64,000 nt of DNA from assembly GCA_963995525.1 (NCBI GenBank), contig OZ023205.1, positions 46,739,748 to 46,803,747 on the forward strand, given 5' to 3'. A model generated the notes under the pieces. The model was not told the DNA's origin and ran no database searches. It saw only the letters and a list, made by a program, of their open reading frames with translations. The translations under genes and the position numbers were made by a program. Of this stretch, positions 21,694 through 32,018 are shown one piece after another (the first letter of the stretch is position 1; every line of letters starts with the position of its first letter). The stretch is from Escarpia spicata (taxonomy: Eukaryota > Annelida > Polychaeta > Sabellida > Siboglinidae).

Positions 21694-22859
21694 CTGAAAA
21701 ACAATGTACCAAGACATAATAATAAAAGTAAAAATTTAATTCCAAACAAACAAACTAGTCATTTCACAAGAGTACAAATGTGAATATATAATGATTAAGA
21801 AAATGACAGCATTTTGTGTTTTCAACAGTAAAAGTCTCATTTATAAATTTATATTCACAGTAGCCAAGGTATATTTATGAAACTGAAATAGATGTTTCAC
21901 AAGTTTCATTCACTGGATGTATTTAATATTTTAAAGTTGATTTAAAATAGCATTTGTTAAAATCAGTATGCATATTCAAGACTTTTAAAAACTTAGAGAA
22001 ATTAGACCTAGATACATTTGTGACATTATTCATTTCAAATGTAATTCTTCCACATAAAACACAGATTGCAATCGTAGTAAAGGCCATTAGTAATGTTACA
22101 GCTTGCATATTAACACATCTGCTGTGATATTGATACCATCAGCATTTTGTGTTTAATGTAATTTGTTGGTGGGACAAGTAGATTTCTGTTCAGACAAGAA
22201 AACATTCATGAATTTGAACTTGTCCTACAGGACAAGTGGTTTCTGGGAATTAATGTCGAGCCCTGACATCTGAAATAAGAAAGGTGAAATAAAATGATGT
22301 CAAGACCAACTGTTTCAAGAGAAAAAAGTGGCATTACATTAAACAAATTATATCCTAGATTTTCTATCCAATAATATATGTTATCATGGAGTTTATCAAA
22401 CATGCAGAAAATGGAAAGTAATAGTTATACTAAAAATATTCACATTTCAACAGCTCTACAATGAACTAGCATGACCACGATATTTCAAACATTTAAAGGT
22501 CCTCAATTTGGGTTTTTCTTTGCTCGTCTTGTTTTAAAACTATTTCATGTAAAATTGAATCCATCTACTGGTAGTATTGGCTAAAACATGCTAGTATAGT
22601 AGCTTGTTTGCACAAATATGTTATAATATAATTTTGGTGAAATCATCAAACAAAGTATGGAACTATGTTTATCTTGATCTGCAAAAAAATTGGCGATTGC
22701 GGGAAAAGTACTCCAGCTCTATATTTATTATATAACTTATGGCTATTTACACTTCAGCAAGTTTCCCGATTTAACCACCAAAGTCAACTTTGCAACAGCA
22801 GCACATCATGAACATATATAAATATGTTTTTCAAAAAGGAAAAGTAATATGGTACATAC
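21694..22859. other. Plexin intron between exons 2 and 3, nothing recognised
   Basis: A+T-rich intron of 1166 bp. Short frames inside lack family features. Confidence 0.5.
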
Positions 22860-24015
22860 TGCTTTTGTACAATCCTGAGGCGACACGAGATGAGCAGGTC
22901 CAGTCGTCCCCTCACCACGGAAACATTCTCTAATATTCCGCATAAACACAACTTCCACATGCCCCATCGAGTAAGCACAGATAGCAGCATCCTTAGTCGT
23001 CTTTGCCGTGTTTCCCTCCGCTGTAGAGAACGACACAAATAACGCATCCCCAGCATCGTTGAATCGGGGAAATCGCTGATTTGGGCGGGCAAGATGAGCG
23101 GCCGTCGCAAGGGTGTATGTGCGATTGTCCACCGAGCATTCAAGCGGAACTTCGATGTACGATTGGAAGTGATCATCCCCGTGACATACGCGCACCAGCC
23201 ATGTCGAGTACATATGCAGATCATTGACAAGTTTTGGTCGTACGACGACAAAATAGGTGAACGTGGCATGCGAGAATCCAGCCTTGAAGTAGACCTTGAA
23301 TTTGTTGGTAAGATACCGTGGTAGGAGGCCAATGAATGAGGACCCTGTTAAGCTGGTGATGTACTTTAATGTGTTCACGTCACGGCTTGAAACCATTGGG
23401 ACTTTGTTATTGAATCTGGCAAGACCTCTAGTACTGTGCGTGGCTCCGATGTACAGCCTCGCAGGGCGTGAACCCCCCGCATCAGTGTCACCACCATTGA
23501 TCACCATGACAACCGGTTCATTTTTGTCATTCGAAACAACGTGTGCATACACTGTCTCCACGTGTGTCAGATTGTACAGGCTGAATTTCTCGCAGTAGCC
23601 ATAGTAGAGGGTACTGCAAGCAATCAGGAGACCTTGCCAAGGCACGATCACGAGTGCCTGGTTTATGCTGTCCTCAGCGATGCGACTGTAGTTGACGCTG
23701 CATGCCTGCTTTGGATTCGGCTGACAGTTGAGATTGTCTGGATGTGGTCCAGTCTCAACGTGAGCCAACAGCTCCAGTGATGCCGACAGCTTGTAAAGGA
23801 CATTGACGCCGCCGACATAGACATCACCTGTACTGCCGTCAATGGTGACATGTCGGAATATTGTGTCTGACACCGATGAGGGGCTATCAAAGTGGTGCAC
23901 AACCTGTGTCTGGCCTTGACCAGTCAGCATTGCCACAGCCAACCATAATGACCACAGCGACAGTGACATAGTCTCTCATTTAGTTCTGTAGCCGGTTCCT
24001 AAACCTGTCAAGCAT
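22860..24015 (-). CDS. Plexin exon 2: start codon, signal peptide and most of the Sema domain
   Basis: Plexins are single-pass receptors for semaphorins that steer axons and cell movement through an intracellular GAP domain. This exon begins after cttgcag (24016-24017). The start ATG is at 23967-23969 and 370 codons run to the gtatgt donor at 22859. Residues 1-20 (MSLSLWSLWLAVAMLTG...) are a signal peptide. The rest is the Sema propeller: TIDGSTGDVYVGGVNVLYKL, CQPNPKQACSVNYSRI, LYYGYCEKFSLYNLTHV, PARLYIGATH, VCHGDDHFQSYIEVPLEC and later ICAYSM. One large exon carrying most of Sema is usual for A-type plexin genes, but the subtype is not proven. Two upstream reading frames lie in the leader (see regulatory entry). 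Confidence 0.95.
23887..24015 (-). promoter_or_regulatory. Two upstream ORFs in the plexin leader
   Basis: The exon begins exactly at an ATG (24013-24015) that opens an 11-codon frame ending TAA at 23980-23982. The next bases are ATG (23977-23979), same frame, opening a 30-codon frame that overlaps the plexin start by about 80 bases in another frame. Whether they act depends on the upstream exon and use of this acceptor. Confidence 0.6.
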
Positions 24016-26511
24016 CTGCAAGGAAGAAGGTATATATAATTATGTATATATATGCCAACATATAGTATGTGAGAGCCATGTGATGGAACTATAATAGCCA
24101 TATATGCATGTGATATAGTGATATAGTAAGACAAATAATAATGTATTGGTGGCATTCACAAAAAATAGACAATTGTCTAGGGCTAAAAACTTGCCATGTA
24201 GCTTATAATGGTGTCCCCCCAAATTCTAAAGTCTTGGCCAACTGGTCTTGTCCTAAAGTTTGCAAATTTTTTAGGTACATTTAAAGAATGGAAACTTCTT
24301 GGCTTCCCTAGCAAATTGACACCCGGTGTCAGATGTCAAATTTGAGATGGAGTGCCCAAATGTGTACACAATTGGATTGGGATACACGTCAGGATTGAGT
24401 TTATATAGACAAGCAAACAATCACACGATTACTAAATTCAATCTTACATTCCTCCATCACACCTATTCAGCATGCAATTGATCCAAGGACTGATAAGCAG
24501 TCTATAGTATAAGAAAATATTTGGGACATAGTTTACTGTAATATTTAGAAATATTGATAGACTAAACTAAATCAAAGGCTTCTGAGCCAGGCATAAAATG
24601 TCCTACGGAGAAATCCTGATATGAATGGTCCAAGTCCATTACTATGATAATATTTGGCTATGAAATCAATGACTCTGTACATGCTACCTGACATTTGGGA
24701 GGGCGGGTACTTTTATCATAGGGCAGTTCGATATATCACAGGGTCCAAATATCATATAATACTGGGAAGACCTAATCGTGGTGAAATTTATGTATGGGTA
24801 TGATTTTATAAATCAAGTTATCAACTTGAGTAATAGTAAGTTCACAATATAATGTAGAATTCAGTAAAGCACGGCCAAAAAGCATTGCATTCTCCACAAA
24901 AGATATGCATTTCTGCATAACTACCAAACTGTTGGACGACCCAATTTAAATATTTAGCTTTTTCATTATGTACAAAATATGAAAGGTAGCTTCCTGGTGA
25001 TCTTTTTTCAATAGATAATTGTTTACCAATTTACTAGAAAATGTCCTACATATTTATTTATCATGAAACGATCTACCAAGGGCATTGATGCAAAAGCCTA
25101 CAACAATATAATACTTGAACATATCAATGTATTCATGACAGAAAAAAACATTTTATTCTACTAAGAAATCATGGTAGACCATGAACAACTTTGACACTAG
25201 CTAAATTATGACAACTAGATCTTACAAGGATGAATTAATCAAACATTTGTATTACATTTAAGAAAAAGTTCATAAACAATCAAAGTATGCTTAAATGCAA
25301 AGATCTTCTTTCCATCGATGAGAGGTGAACATTTTGTATAGTAGTAACTTAGAAAATCAACATGTCGTTTTACAATTTAGTGTTTATAAAGCATAATATT
25401 TAGTAGCTGTGTTATTCCTGTATTTGTCAAGACTTTTTGAAGAAACTCAACCTTGTGAACGATTTATAAACATCAGTTATATTATTTTGTGAAAAAATGT
25501 ATAAACATTACTTTTCATTAGGGGCCTGATATAAGGCTAAACAGAAGACTCAACTGCAGGTATATGACATACTAAAAGTAATAATACAAGACAATTGTGA
25601 AGCCTAGTAAGGACATAATATCTAGGAAAGGCAAGTGGTTGCAAGTGATTGGCAGTAATTTGATCTAGATGTTGTGCAGTAGCATTGGCATCAGACAAGT
25701 GCATCACTCTTAACTAAAGTGATTTGAGTGCCTAGAGCAATATTCTTAAGTGGAAATGGCCGCTCATACAGTATAAAAACAATAACCTAAACCAATGACT
25801 GCACAGTGCACAATGTAAGCCTAGCAACGATAACTATCTAAAGTTAGAATCTAAGGCTGTAACAGAACGGTTTATTATGTCAAGTCAAAGAAAGAGCAAG
25901 CCAAGGCCAAGACTAAGATCAAGGTTGCATACACACTTGTAACAGGACAACTGACCTATCAGATTGGAACCGAAATCATATAGTAATCAACATAATAATA
26001 AATGTGTGCCCGAAATTATTGTAAAACGATTGGCAAAGTTACGACTACGCATGAAGACGTTATCTCTGTCAGAAATTAATGCTCGGCTCTGCCTCACTCA
26101 GGCTCTGGCCGGTCTGGAAGCGGAGCGGTTTTAAGTTAACTGACAACGCAGACTTAAAAAAAGTGAATGGATTTGTCGAACTTCTGTACCGATATCTTAG
26201 CCATTGCAATGCATGATGCTGATGCGACGACACTGGTAGTAATCTAACGCATATTTTGAAATGCATTCATGAATTCCGGCGTAAATTCTTTCCCGGAAGT
26301 AAATGACCGGTCTGTCATCGCCATCGGTGCCGTTGCCATTCTGTGCATTCCCGGACCGATCCTTCCCGGAACATATTGAAATAATTTGGAACGCTCTGAA
26401 CTAGCAAAATAAAAAAACACATAATGAACCTGCATGAACGTTCTGGTTTTCGCTACTTGATGATGTGGGTTTAAATTTTGACGGTATTCCATAAACATGA
26501 CCTAAACTTAC
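24016..26511. other. Plexin intron 1 (2.5 kb), nothing recognised
   Basis: A+T-rich, no gene or transposon end recognised. The exon boundaries proposed on both sides (acceptor at 24016-24017, donor at 26510-26511) fit the canonical rules. Confidence 0.4.
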
Positions 26512-26660
26512 GGTCCCCGTTTCCCCTTGCAAGTTGGGAGGTCCGCCACTTTCACAAACTTCCGGTCATTCCCCGCCTGTGGCGACGTGTAGCGGGTGGC
26601 GCAGGGTGAACGCAAGGCCGCGCAGAAGGCAGCGCCACACCGCGGCGTCGGCATAATTAA
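26512..26660 (-). promoter_or_regulatory. Likely plexin non-coding first exon and CpG-rich promoter
   Basis: On the minus strand a C+G-rich stretch with many CpGs ends at a strong donor, acc|gtaagt (26510-26511). It contains ACCGGAAGT at about 26558-26566 (minus), the core of an ETS-factor site common in TATA-less promoters; another CCGGAAGT lies near 26294 on the plus strand. Position and strand fit the 5' end of the plexin transcript. The transcription start is not determinable here. Confidence 0.45.
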
Positions 26661-26776
26661 AGGTAGGTACGAGTTTGTTTTTACGATTGTTACGCCCTAC
26701 ACCAAAAATAAAGGGAACATTCTTTCACGAAATCATGCCTTTTTAATGTGGATAAATGTTGCGGCTATATGAGCTG

Positions 26777-27073
26777 GGTGGGTGGGTGAGTGAGTGAGTG
26801 AGTGAGTGAGTGAGTGAGTGAGTGAGTGAGTGAGTGAGTGAGTGAGTGAGTGAGTGAGTGAGTGCGTGCGTGCGTGCGTGAGTGAGTGAGTGAGTGAGTG
26901 AGTGAGTGAGTGAGTGAGTGAGTGAGTGAGTGAGTGAGTGAGTGAGTGAGTGAGTGAGTGAGTGAGTGAGTGAGTGAGTGAGTGAGTGAGTGAGTGAGTG
27001 AGTGAGTGAGTGAGTGAGTGAGTGAGTGAGTGAGTGAGTGAGTGAGTGAGTGAGTGAGTGAGTGAGTGAGTGA
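26777..27073. repeat. (GTGA)n microsatellite, ~300 bp
   Basis: About 74 tetranucleotide units with a GTGC variant block near 26864-26879. The open frame on the minus strand (THSL repeats) is an artefact of the repeat. Confidence 0.98.
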
Positions 27074-27164
27074 AAAAGTCAGCGAGGCATTGACGTGGTG
27101 CATGAATAGATAGGTCTCCATTTTCAAATTTAAATCTTAAGCACAGTTAGAGGGTTTTGCTGAG

Positions 27165-27390
27165 CATCGAGGGGTGCATTTGAACGTCTCATGTAGGGGT
27201 GCATTTGGACGTCTCAGGTAGGGGTGCAGTTGGACATCGCAGGTAGGGGTGCAGTTGGACGTCTCAGGTAGGGGTGCAGTTGGACATCGCAGGTAGGGGT
27301 GCAGTTGGACGTCTCAGGTAGGGGTGCAGTTGGACGTCTCAGGTAGAGGTGCAGTTGGACGTCTCAGGTAGGGGTGCAGTTGGAGTGAGA
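27165..27390. repeat. 25-bp minisatellite at the end of the Polinton block
   Basis: About nine copies of a unit containing 'aggtaggggtgcagttggac'. The array supplies the last codons and stop of the small basic Polinton gene at 27339-27686, so it has replaced or eroded that gene's end. Confidence 0.9.
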
Positions 27391-27686
27391 AGGTCGGCGC
27401 CGGCCTCCTTCGCGCGTCGTTTCATCGACTGTTTCAGGTCCCCGCCGGCGACGACGTCCCGCGCCACGCGCACGCCCGTCTTGAGCGCTCGTTTCCCCAA
27501 CGCCATGGCGCCTCTCTTGATAAGCGGCATGGCGCTTCGAAACAGGCTCCCGAACAGATTACCCAAGCCGTGTCCCCGCTGCCCCTGGCCGCCGACGAAG
27601 ACCGGTAGATGGCCACCGACCTGTCGAACGTAGTAGTCCTCGTACACGCTGCGGCCGGCGGTTCTCGTCACTTTCCTCCGCCTCAA
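27339..27686 (-). CDS. Small basic glycine-rich Polinton protein (virion core/pX-like)
   Basis: The 115-codon frame shows YYVRQVGGHLPVFVGG, then GHGLGNLFGSLFRSAMPLIK and ALKTGVRVARDVVAGGDLKQ. This layout (Gly-rich turn, amphipathic helix with LFRSAMPLI, basic tail) recurs in Polintons next to the capsid genes and recalls small adenovirus virion proteins. The first codon in the open frame is TTG overlapping the stop of the capsid gene (27683-27686), and no ATG lies upstream in frame, so the start has probably been lost. The C-terminal codons come from the adjoining minisatellite. Confidence 0.6.
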   Translation of the reverse strand: MRRRKVTRTAGRSVYEDYYVRQVGGHLPVFVGGQGQRGHGLGNLFGSLFRSAMPLIKRGAMALGKRALKTGVRVARDVVAGGDLKQSMKRRAKEAGADLLTPTAPLPETSNCTST

Positions 27687-28531
27687 AACAGTTTAGATTT
27701 ACAGCGTCTGATGTGAAGCGTCGCCACGAGTTTCCCCTGCTCGAATGGTATTGGTTGACCGATGTCGTCTCTTATATCTATCTCGATCGAGTCGAATTGT
27801 CGCCGCAGGAGCGGCACGTATTGGACGCGGTCGAAGACCTCCGAAATAATGCTCCCGTTCATCCCGTAGGCGGGTATGGATCGAAGGAGCGGGGCGAATA
27901 CATCACCGACGATGCGCGGTTCCACGAGGTCCGTATACACGTACAGGGTGTCGACTCCCCCTTGCATGTCCACCGTATACCGACCCTTGTGCTCGTAGGT
28001 ATACGCGACGGAGGTGGTCTCGTCCCGGACGACATCCGCCGAGAGAGGGCTCGCGATGATGCCCGAGTCGAAGCCCAGTACGGTCTTCAGACGGCTCCCG
28101 TGGGGAATATGAAATTCGACACCCGGTGATAGGCGCAACGTCATCCGGTTGAAGACGGGGCAGTACTCCAGTCGGGCCTTGACGGTGTCGGTGTTCAGTT
28201 TCATCAGCGCCTCGTTGATTTTATGCATCAACTCGTAAGCGCTATTGTAAAAGCCGTGCGGGATGTTGCCTTGCCGGTGAATCGAAGTGCCGTCGGCGCT
28301 GCGGTACGTTCCGTATTCGCCCGTCGCACAAGACAGGTAGAAGTACGCGTCCTTCTCTCTCACGTTGTACCACGTATGCGGATACTGTTGCGTCACCAGA
28401 CCGCATTCCCACTCCCCCGACAGGTCGATGCGTTGCGGCAGGTTCGTAGTGTAGTGAGTCAACGTGTTTTTGGGGTGCGCCTTCATAGACGCGTTGCTCG
28501 GCAGGGTCAGGTAAAAGTTAGTCGCCGCCAT
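27683..28531 (-). CDS. Polinton minor capsid (penton-type, single jelly-roll) protein
   Basis: 282 residues, ATG start at 28529-28531, intact. The N-terminus MAATNFYLTLPSNASMKAHP with TLTHYTTNLP, then LSGEWECGLVTQQYPHTWYN, is the recurrent opening of the Polinton minor capsid protein, which forms the pentameric vertices of the predicted particle. It overlaps the membrane-protein gene upstream by 14 bases and the basic gene downstream by 4. It is among the best preserved genes of the element, although no major capsid partner is in the window. Confidence 0.75.
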   Translation of the reverse strand: MAATNFYLTLPSNASMKAHPKNTLTHYTTNLPQRIDLSGEWECGLVTQQYPHTWYNVREKDAYFYLSCATGEYGTYRSADGTSIHRQGNIPHGFYNSAYELMHKINEALMKLNTDTVKARLEYCPVFNRMTLRLSPGVEFHIPHGSRLKTVLGFDSGIIASPLSADVVRDETTSVAYTYEHKGRYTVDMQGGVDTLYVYTDLVEPRIVGDVFAPLLRSIPAYGMNGSIISEVFDRVQYVPLLRRQFDSIEIDIRDDIGQPIPFEQGKLVATLHIRRCKSKLF

Positions 28532-28850
28532 CCCCCCTCCGCCTCATAGACGAACTCGGGAGTAGGTAACCGAGACAGCTGCTCAACAGGGCCGTCCACA
28601 GGTTGGAGTCGCCCTGGCCCCGCGTTAGATTGTATATACTGACGACGATAACCGTGTACAGGACGACGATCTGACACAGGAAGATGATCTCGGCTTTAGG
28701 ACATTCGTTCCCGCAGAACCGCCATGGAACGTGTTCGCGGTCGGAGTGGGTCGTAGACTCGGTAGCGTCGACGTAGTCTGCGGGCGTGCCGCGCTCGCAG
28801 TCGTTTGAGGCGGAGTCGTCGGCTTGGACCTCCGTAATCGCGTCGGGCAT
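28518..28850 (-). CDS. Polinton two-helix membrane protein
   Basis: From the first ATG (28848-28850) the protein has 110 residues. A polar acidic first half (ADDSASNDCERG) is followed by a Cys pair (CGNECPKAEI), a hydrophobic helix IIFLCQIVVLYTVIVVSIYN, and a second shorter one LWTALLSSCLGYLLP. Proteins with this ending are common in Polintons beside the capsid genes; the role is unknown, perhaps envelopment or membrane escape. A longer non-ATG extension to 28913 is open. Confidence 0.6.
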   Translation of the reverse strand: MPDAITEVQADDSASNDCERGTPADYVDATESTTHSDREHVPWRFCGNECPKAEIIFLCQIVVLYTVIVVSIYNLTRGQGDSNLWTALLSSCLGYLLPSSSMRRRGDGGD

Positions 28851-28978
28851 AGTAGCACCACCGCAGTCGGTTAATGCTGCACGCTGTAGGGTAGTCGTCG
28901 ACGGCAACGTCACGTAGTAAGCGCCAGCACATCGAGCGTCGTGTCCACATAACGACTGCCGGCCGACGTTACGGTACC

Positions 28979-30118
28979 CTACCCTTTATAGTCCACGAGG
29001 GTCTTGGCAGCGATCCAGCTGTTGAAGGAGGCCGGATAGCCGCTCCATTTAACGAGCACCTCCTCCGCCTCAGCACCCCGACGACGACGCCGTTGTAGAA
29101 CGGCCTCCACGCGATACAGTTTATCCTTCGGAACGACTAATCGTTGCAGCTCCGGCTCGTAGAAGGCGCCGTCGAGCACCGTCCCAGCGTCGTCTTTCAG
29201 GCGGTAAACGGGCGGGTCGAACGGGTGCGTTTATACGACGGTGAAGAGCTCCTCGCTCCAGTTAGCCATGTACCCTTTCTTGAAAGGCGCCTTCGCCTTA
29301 CTGATGCGTACGCGGTCTCCCTCTCGTAGTTTCGGCTTACTCCCTCCGCGACCTCGGCTGCCGTACAACCGTTGCCACACGCTCTCTTGGTTCGCGGCGT
29401 TGACGCTCGCCGGCATCCTACCAATGCTTCGGTGATAGGTGTTATTGTACGACCGCACAAAGTTCGGTAACGGCTCTACGTAGCGCAGTGTCTGATACTT
29501 CGTAAAGTACCTCCACATGCGCGTCTTTAAGGTTCGATTGAAGCGTTCGACGACACTCGCTTTAGTCTCCTCGTTATGCGTCACCAAATGGTGGACGCCG
29601 TAGTCCTTCAAAAGTTTCTGAAAGGGTCGGTTGAGAAACTCCGTCCCCTTATCGGTCTGAAGCGCGTTCGGCACACGCCGCTGCTGCTGTAGCAGGTGCT
29701 CGAAGGCCGTAACGAGCGCCGGGCCGGCTTTACTCTTCAACGGGACGCACCACGCCACCTTCGAGAAGACGTCGATGACCGTCAATAGGAACGTTACACC
29801 GTCGTTGTGCTTTTTCAGTTTAGCGACGTCGACGAGGTCGGCTTGCCACTGCTGGTTTCGACCGCCTACGATAACGCAACGTCGCTTGAAACGTCGTTTC
29901 ACCGGCTTGTGTAGCGTGTAAGTATCCTGCGCCGCTAGCCACTGCTTCACGGCCGGTTTGCCTACCGTCGACGCCACCGCCCGATGCAAGGCGTCGACAC
30001 CGCCGTAACTGCCCGCCTGCTTCGGGTTGAAATAGGCGCGCTTCAGGCGGGTGTCGTCTCGTTGTCGAGTACGCCGCTTTCGTTGCGTACCACGAGGCCG
30101 CCGGGGCACCATGACCAC
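28979..30118 (-). pseudogene. Polinton integrase with C-terminal chromodomain, one in-frame stop
   Basis: One frame spans 380 codons from ATG 30116-30118. Residues ~90-200 are the retroviral-type core: QQWQADLVDVAKL (first Asp), LLTVIDVFSKVAWC, ALQTDKGTEF (second Asp), SVVERFNRTLK (Glu). A basic segment near KPKLREGDRVRI follows. A single TAA at 29231-29233 interrupts the frame before the chromodomain, residues ~330-375, with YRVEAVLQRR, EVLVKWSGYP and FNSW. Chromodomains at this position help target integration to marked chromatin in other elements. The stop is either recent decay or allows a core-only product. Confidence 0.85.
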
Positions 30119-30216
30119 GACGACGACGACGATCGGTTTACGACGAATAATATATACACCAAGGCCGCCGCACCGACGACGAGGACGACGCCGACTACCG
30201 TCCTTCGTAGGTACAT
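30043..30216 (-). CDS. Small single-pass membrane protein of the Polinton
   Basis: 57 residues, ATG at 30214-30216, overlapping the integrase start in another frame. MYLRR is followed by a strong membrane segment (TVVGVVLVVGAAALVYILFV), then a Ser run and a polar tail ending NETTPA. No named family recognised. The size and position between conserved genes suggest a real small gene. Confidence 0.45.
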   Translation of the reverse strand: MYLRRTVVGVVLVVGAAALVYILFVVNRSSSSSWSWCPGGLVVRNESGVLDNETTPA

Positions 30217-30250
30217 TGTGAATGGGTCGGACGTCGACGTTTCAAGCTCT

Positions 30251-30985
30251 TTAATACGTCTCCTCCTCCCACTTGGGCGGTAGGTCCCAGGTACGTCGAC
30301 GACGATGATACCGGCCCCTACCGGGGGTCTTCTCCTCATCCTCCTCCTTCGGTCGTTTCGACTGCTGCTGCTGCTGCTGTATGTACGCTCGATGCCGGGC
30401 GTTACCGACGAGCTCCATGGGCACGTTCAGTCGTCTCATACCATCCCCGAACGCTTCCCATCCGACCGGCGGCACCCCCTTCTTCCTCGTCCGCATAAGA
30501 TCGTTCACGAGATCGACCATGTTACTCCCCGCGATAGGCCGACCGGCGTACACGAACTCACCGCGATCGTTCCATCGATACAACGAGTCGGTCTTCATTT
30601 TCTCGATCAGGAGACGGGCTTTTCCTCTCAGCGTTTTCGGCACGCTTTCCACGATCTCGCGCTCTATACCCTGCAGCGGTGCCTGACCGCCCGTCGGCTG
30701 AGGCGGCGGCGGCGGTACCTGGCCGCCCTCGGTCGGCACCACGGACACGCGTACCGGCTGCGCCGCTCGAATCGCCTCGATCGAGTTGTAGCGACTCAAC
30801 AGTCGATTGTACGACGCCACCTTCTCTCGTTCGGATAACTCCGACCAGTCTAGCACGTCCTTCATGTCGCTGTCCAGGCTACTCATCGCACGCGACCGGA
30901 TCGTGCTCGGCGGCTGGTCGATCAACGGCAGCAGGCTCTCCACCAACTGCGGGTCTACCAAGGCCATCTTCTTGGCGTACTGCAT
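30251..30985 (-). CDS. Conserved Polinton protein, 244 aa, function unknown
   Basis: ATG at 30983-30985, overlapping the stop of the upstream gene (TGATG). Features: MALVDPQLVESLLPLID near the start, a Pro-rich linker (QVPPPPPQPTGGQ) around residue 90, then LLIEKMKTDSLYRWNDRGEF and a conserved-looking VPMELVGNARHRAYIQ, a Gln run, and a basic tail GRYHRRRRTWDLP. Proteins with the 'LYRW ... GEF ... NVP-x-E-L-x-G-N-x-R' layout occur beside capsid genes in Polintons. No catalytic motif is visible; it may be a scaffold or virion component. Confidence 0.6.
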   Translation of the reverse strand: MQYAKKMALVDPQLVESLLPLIDQPPSTIRSRAMSSLDSDMKDVLDWSELSEREKVASYNRLLSRYNSIEAIRAAQPVRVSVVPTEGGQVPPPPPQPTGGQAPLQGIEREIVESVPKTLRGKARLLIEKMKTDSLYRWNDRGEFVYAGRPIAGSNMVDLVNDLMRTRKKGVPPVGWEAFGDGMRRLNVPMELVGNARHRAYIQQQQQQSKRPKEEDEEKTPGRGRYHRRRRTWDLPPKWEEETY

Positions 30986-31320
30986 CAGCCGATCACCTGT
31001 CTGAGCAGCGGCAGCAGGACGGTGCTCGCCAACGGCGATGGCAGCGCCGCCAGAAAGGCGCCCGAGCCCGTTTGCAAGATTTGCCGCTTCTTCTTAAGAC
31101 CCACCTTTTTGTTCACCAAACTTCGCAGATGTTTCTTGTATTTTATCAGTGTTTTTTTCTGCGCCACCGTCAATTGCACATTCCCTTTCAATAGGTTGTA
31201 CGCGCAGTCACACAGGCTACAAATGAAGTCAGAGTCCGCGTTTCTGATGATAGCCCTGCTCACCTTAGGCTGTTTATGTTTATTCAAGAGGACGTGCTTC
31301 TTGATACGCTTCAGCGTCAT
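30985..31320 (-). CDS. Conserved basic Polinton protein, 111 aa
   Basis: From ATG 31318-31320: MTLKRIKKHVLLNKHKQPKV, then FICSLCDCAYNLLKGNVQLT with a Cys pair, AQKKTLIKYKKHLRSLVNKK, and a hydrophobic end RQILQTGSGAFLAALPSPLA. The 'YNLLxGNVxLT ... LxKKRxILQSGGFL' pattern is a familiar Polinton small protein of unknown role, which I recognise only as a recurrent family. An upstream non-ATG extension to 31353 is open. Confidence 0.6.
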   Translation of the reverse strand: MTLKRIKKHVLLNKHKQPKVSRAIIRNADSDFICSLCDCAYNLLKGNVQLTVAQKKTLIKYKKHLRSLVNKKVGLKKKRQILQTGSGAFLAALPSPLASTVLLPLLRQVIG

Positions 31321-31358
31321 CCTGACGAATGAGGCCCCCCGCGTAACGCTCACCTCTT

Positions 31359-31981
31359 TTATGATCTCGTCACGTAGACGTACTGAATACGATCATCGGG
31401 AAAGATACAAGTGCGCAAGCGCATATTTTCAGCTGTTTCCTGTTTTAGATCTGCTAGTAGATACCCGTAAGGTGCTGACGTGGCATCTTTGAAGGCTTCC
31501 ATCATAAATTTAGCTCGACCCGGATACATCTGCTTCGCCAGGTGACCTACTTGGCCGGCGTCGCGTGGGCTCTTGAATAACACCATATATTGCGCGTTCA
31601 AGCTGATTGTGCGGTTTTCTTTCCCTTTCGGAAACATATTCTGCACAAGCTGTACGACGGACGCGTTGCAATGATGGCTTTTTTAGTGAACAAGGTCGTG
31701 ACCCCGCTATTGGTTTCCTCCATAAGGTCATCGAGTACTATAAGGGTCCTCGTTTTGCCGTCTAGAAGCTTCGGATCCGGTAAACCGTCTACGAATTCTA
31801 TATCGACTGACATAGAGGTGTAGGCGCTTTGCCATTGACCGTAACACCATAGAATCTTCTCCGGAGGCGGCTCTATCATAGAAGAAGCAAACTGTAGCAG
31901 GCTAGTAACGAAAGTAGTCTTACCACACCCCGTAGGGCCGGCTACTATACACGTAAAAGGGTGTTTCCACGTCCCGCTCAT
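31359..31981 (-). pseudogene. Polinton packaging ATPase, frameshifted
   Basis: This is an FtsK/HerA-type (A32-like) genome-packaging ATPase. The first frame (31598-31981) starts MSGTWKHPFTCIVAGPTGCG (Walker A GPTGCGKT) and has TLIVLDDLMEE (Walker B). The second frame (31359-31646) continues with MFPKGKENRTISLNAQYMVL, SPRDAGQVGHLAKQMYPG (a conserved Arg region) and APYGYLLADLK. The switch occurs at or just after an A6 run on the minus strand (31679-31684), consistent with loss of one base there. Motifs on both sides are otherwise well kept, so the break looks recent, or is a sequencing error or ribosomal slippage. Confidence 0.85.
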
Positions 31982-32018
31982 ATCGACGACTGGCGTGCAC
32001 GAAACGAACGATGACTTA

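Noticed and set aside
22784..23332. 182-residue minus-strand frame overlapping plexin exon 2
   Set aside because: It is a shadow frame of the Sema-coding exon with no family features.
26765..27127. 120-residue THSL-repeat protein on the minus strand
   Set aside because: It is the translation of the (GTGA)n microsatellite; such repeats stay open in several frames.
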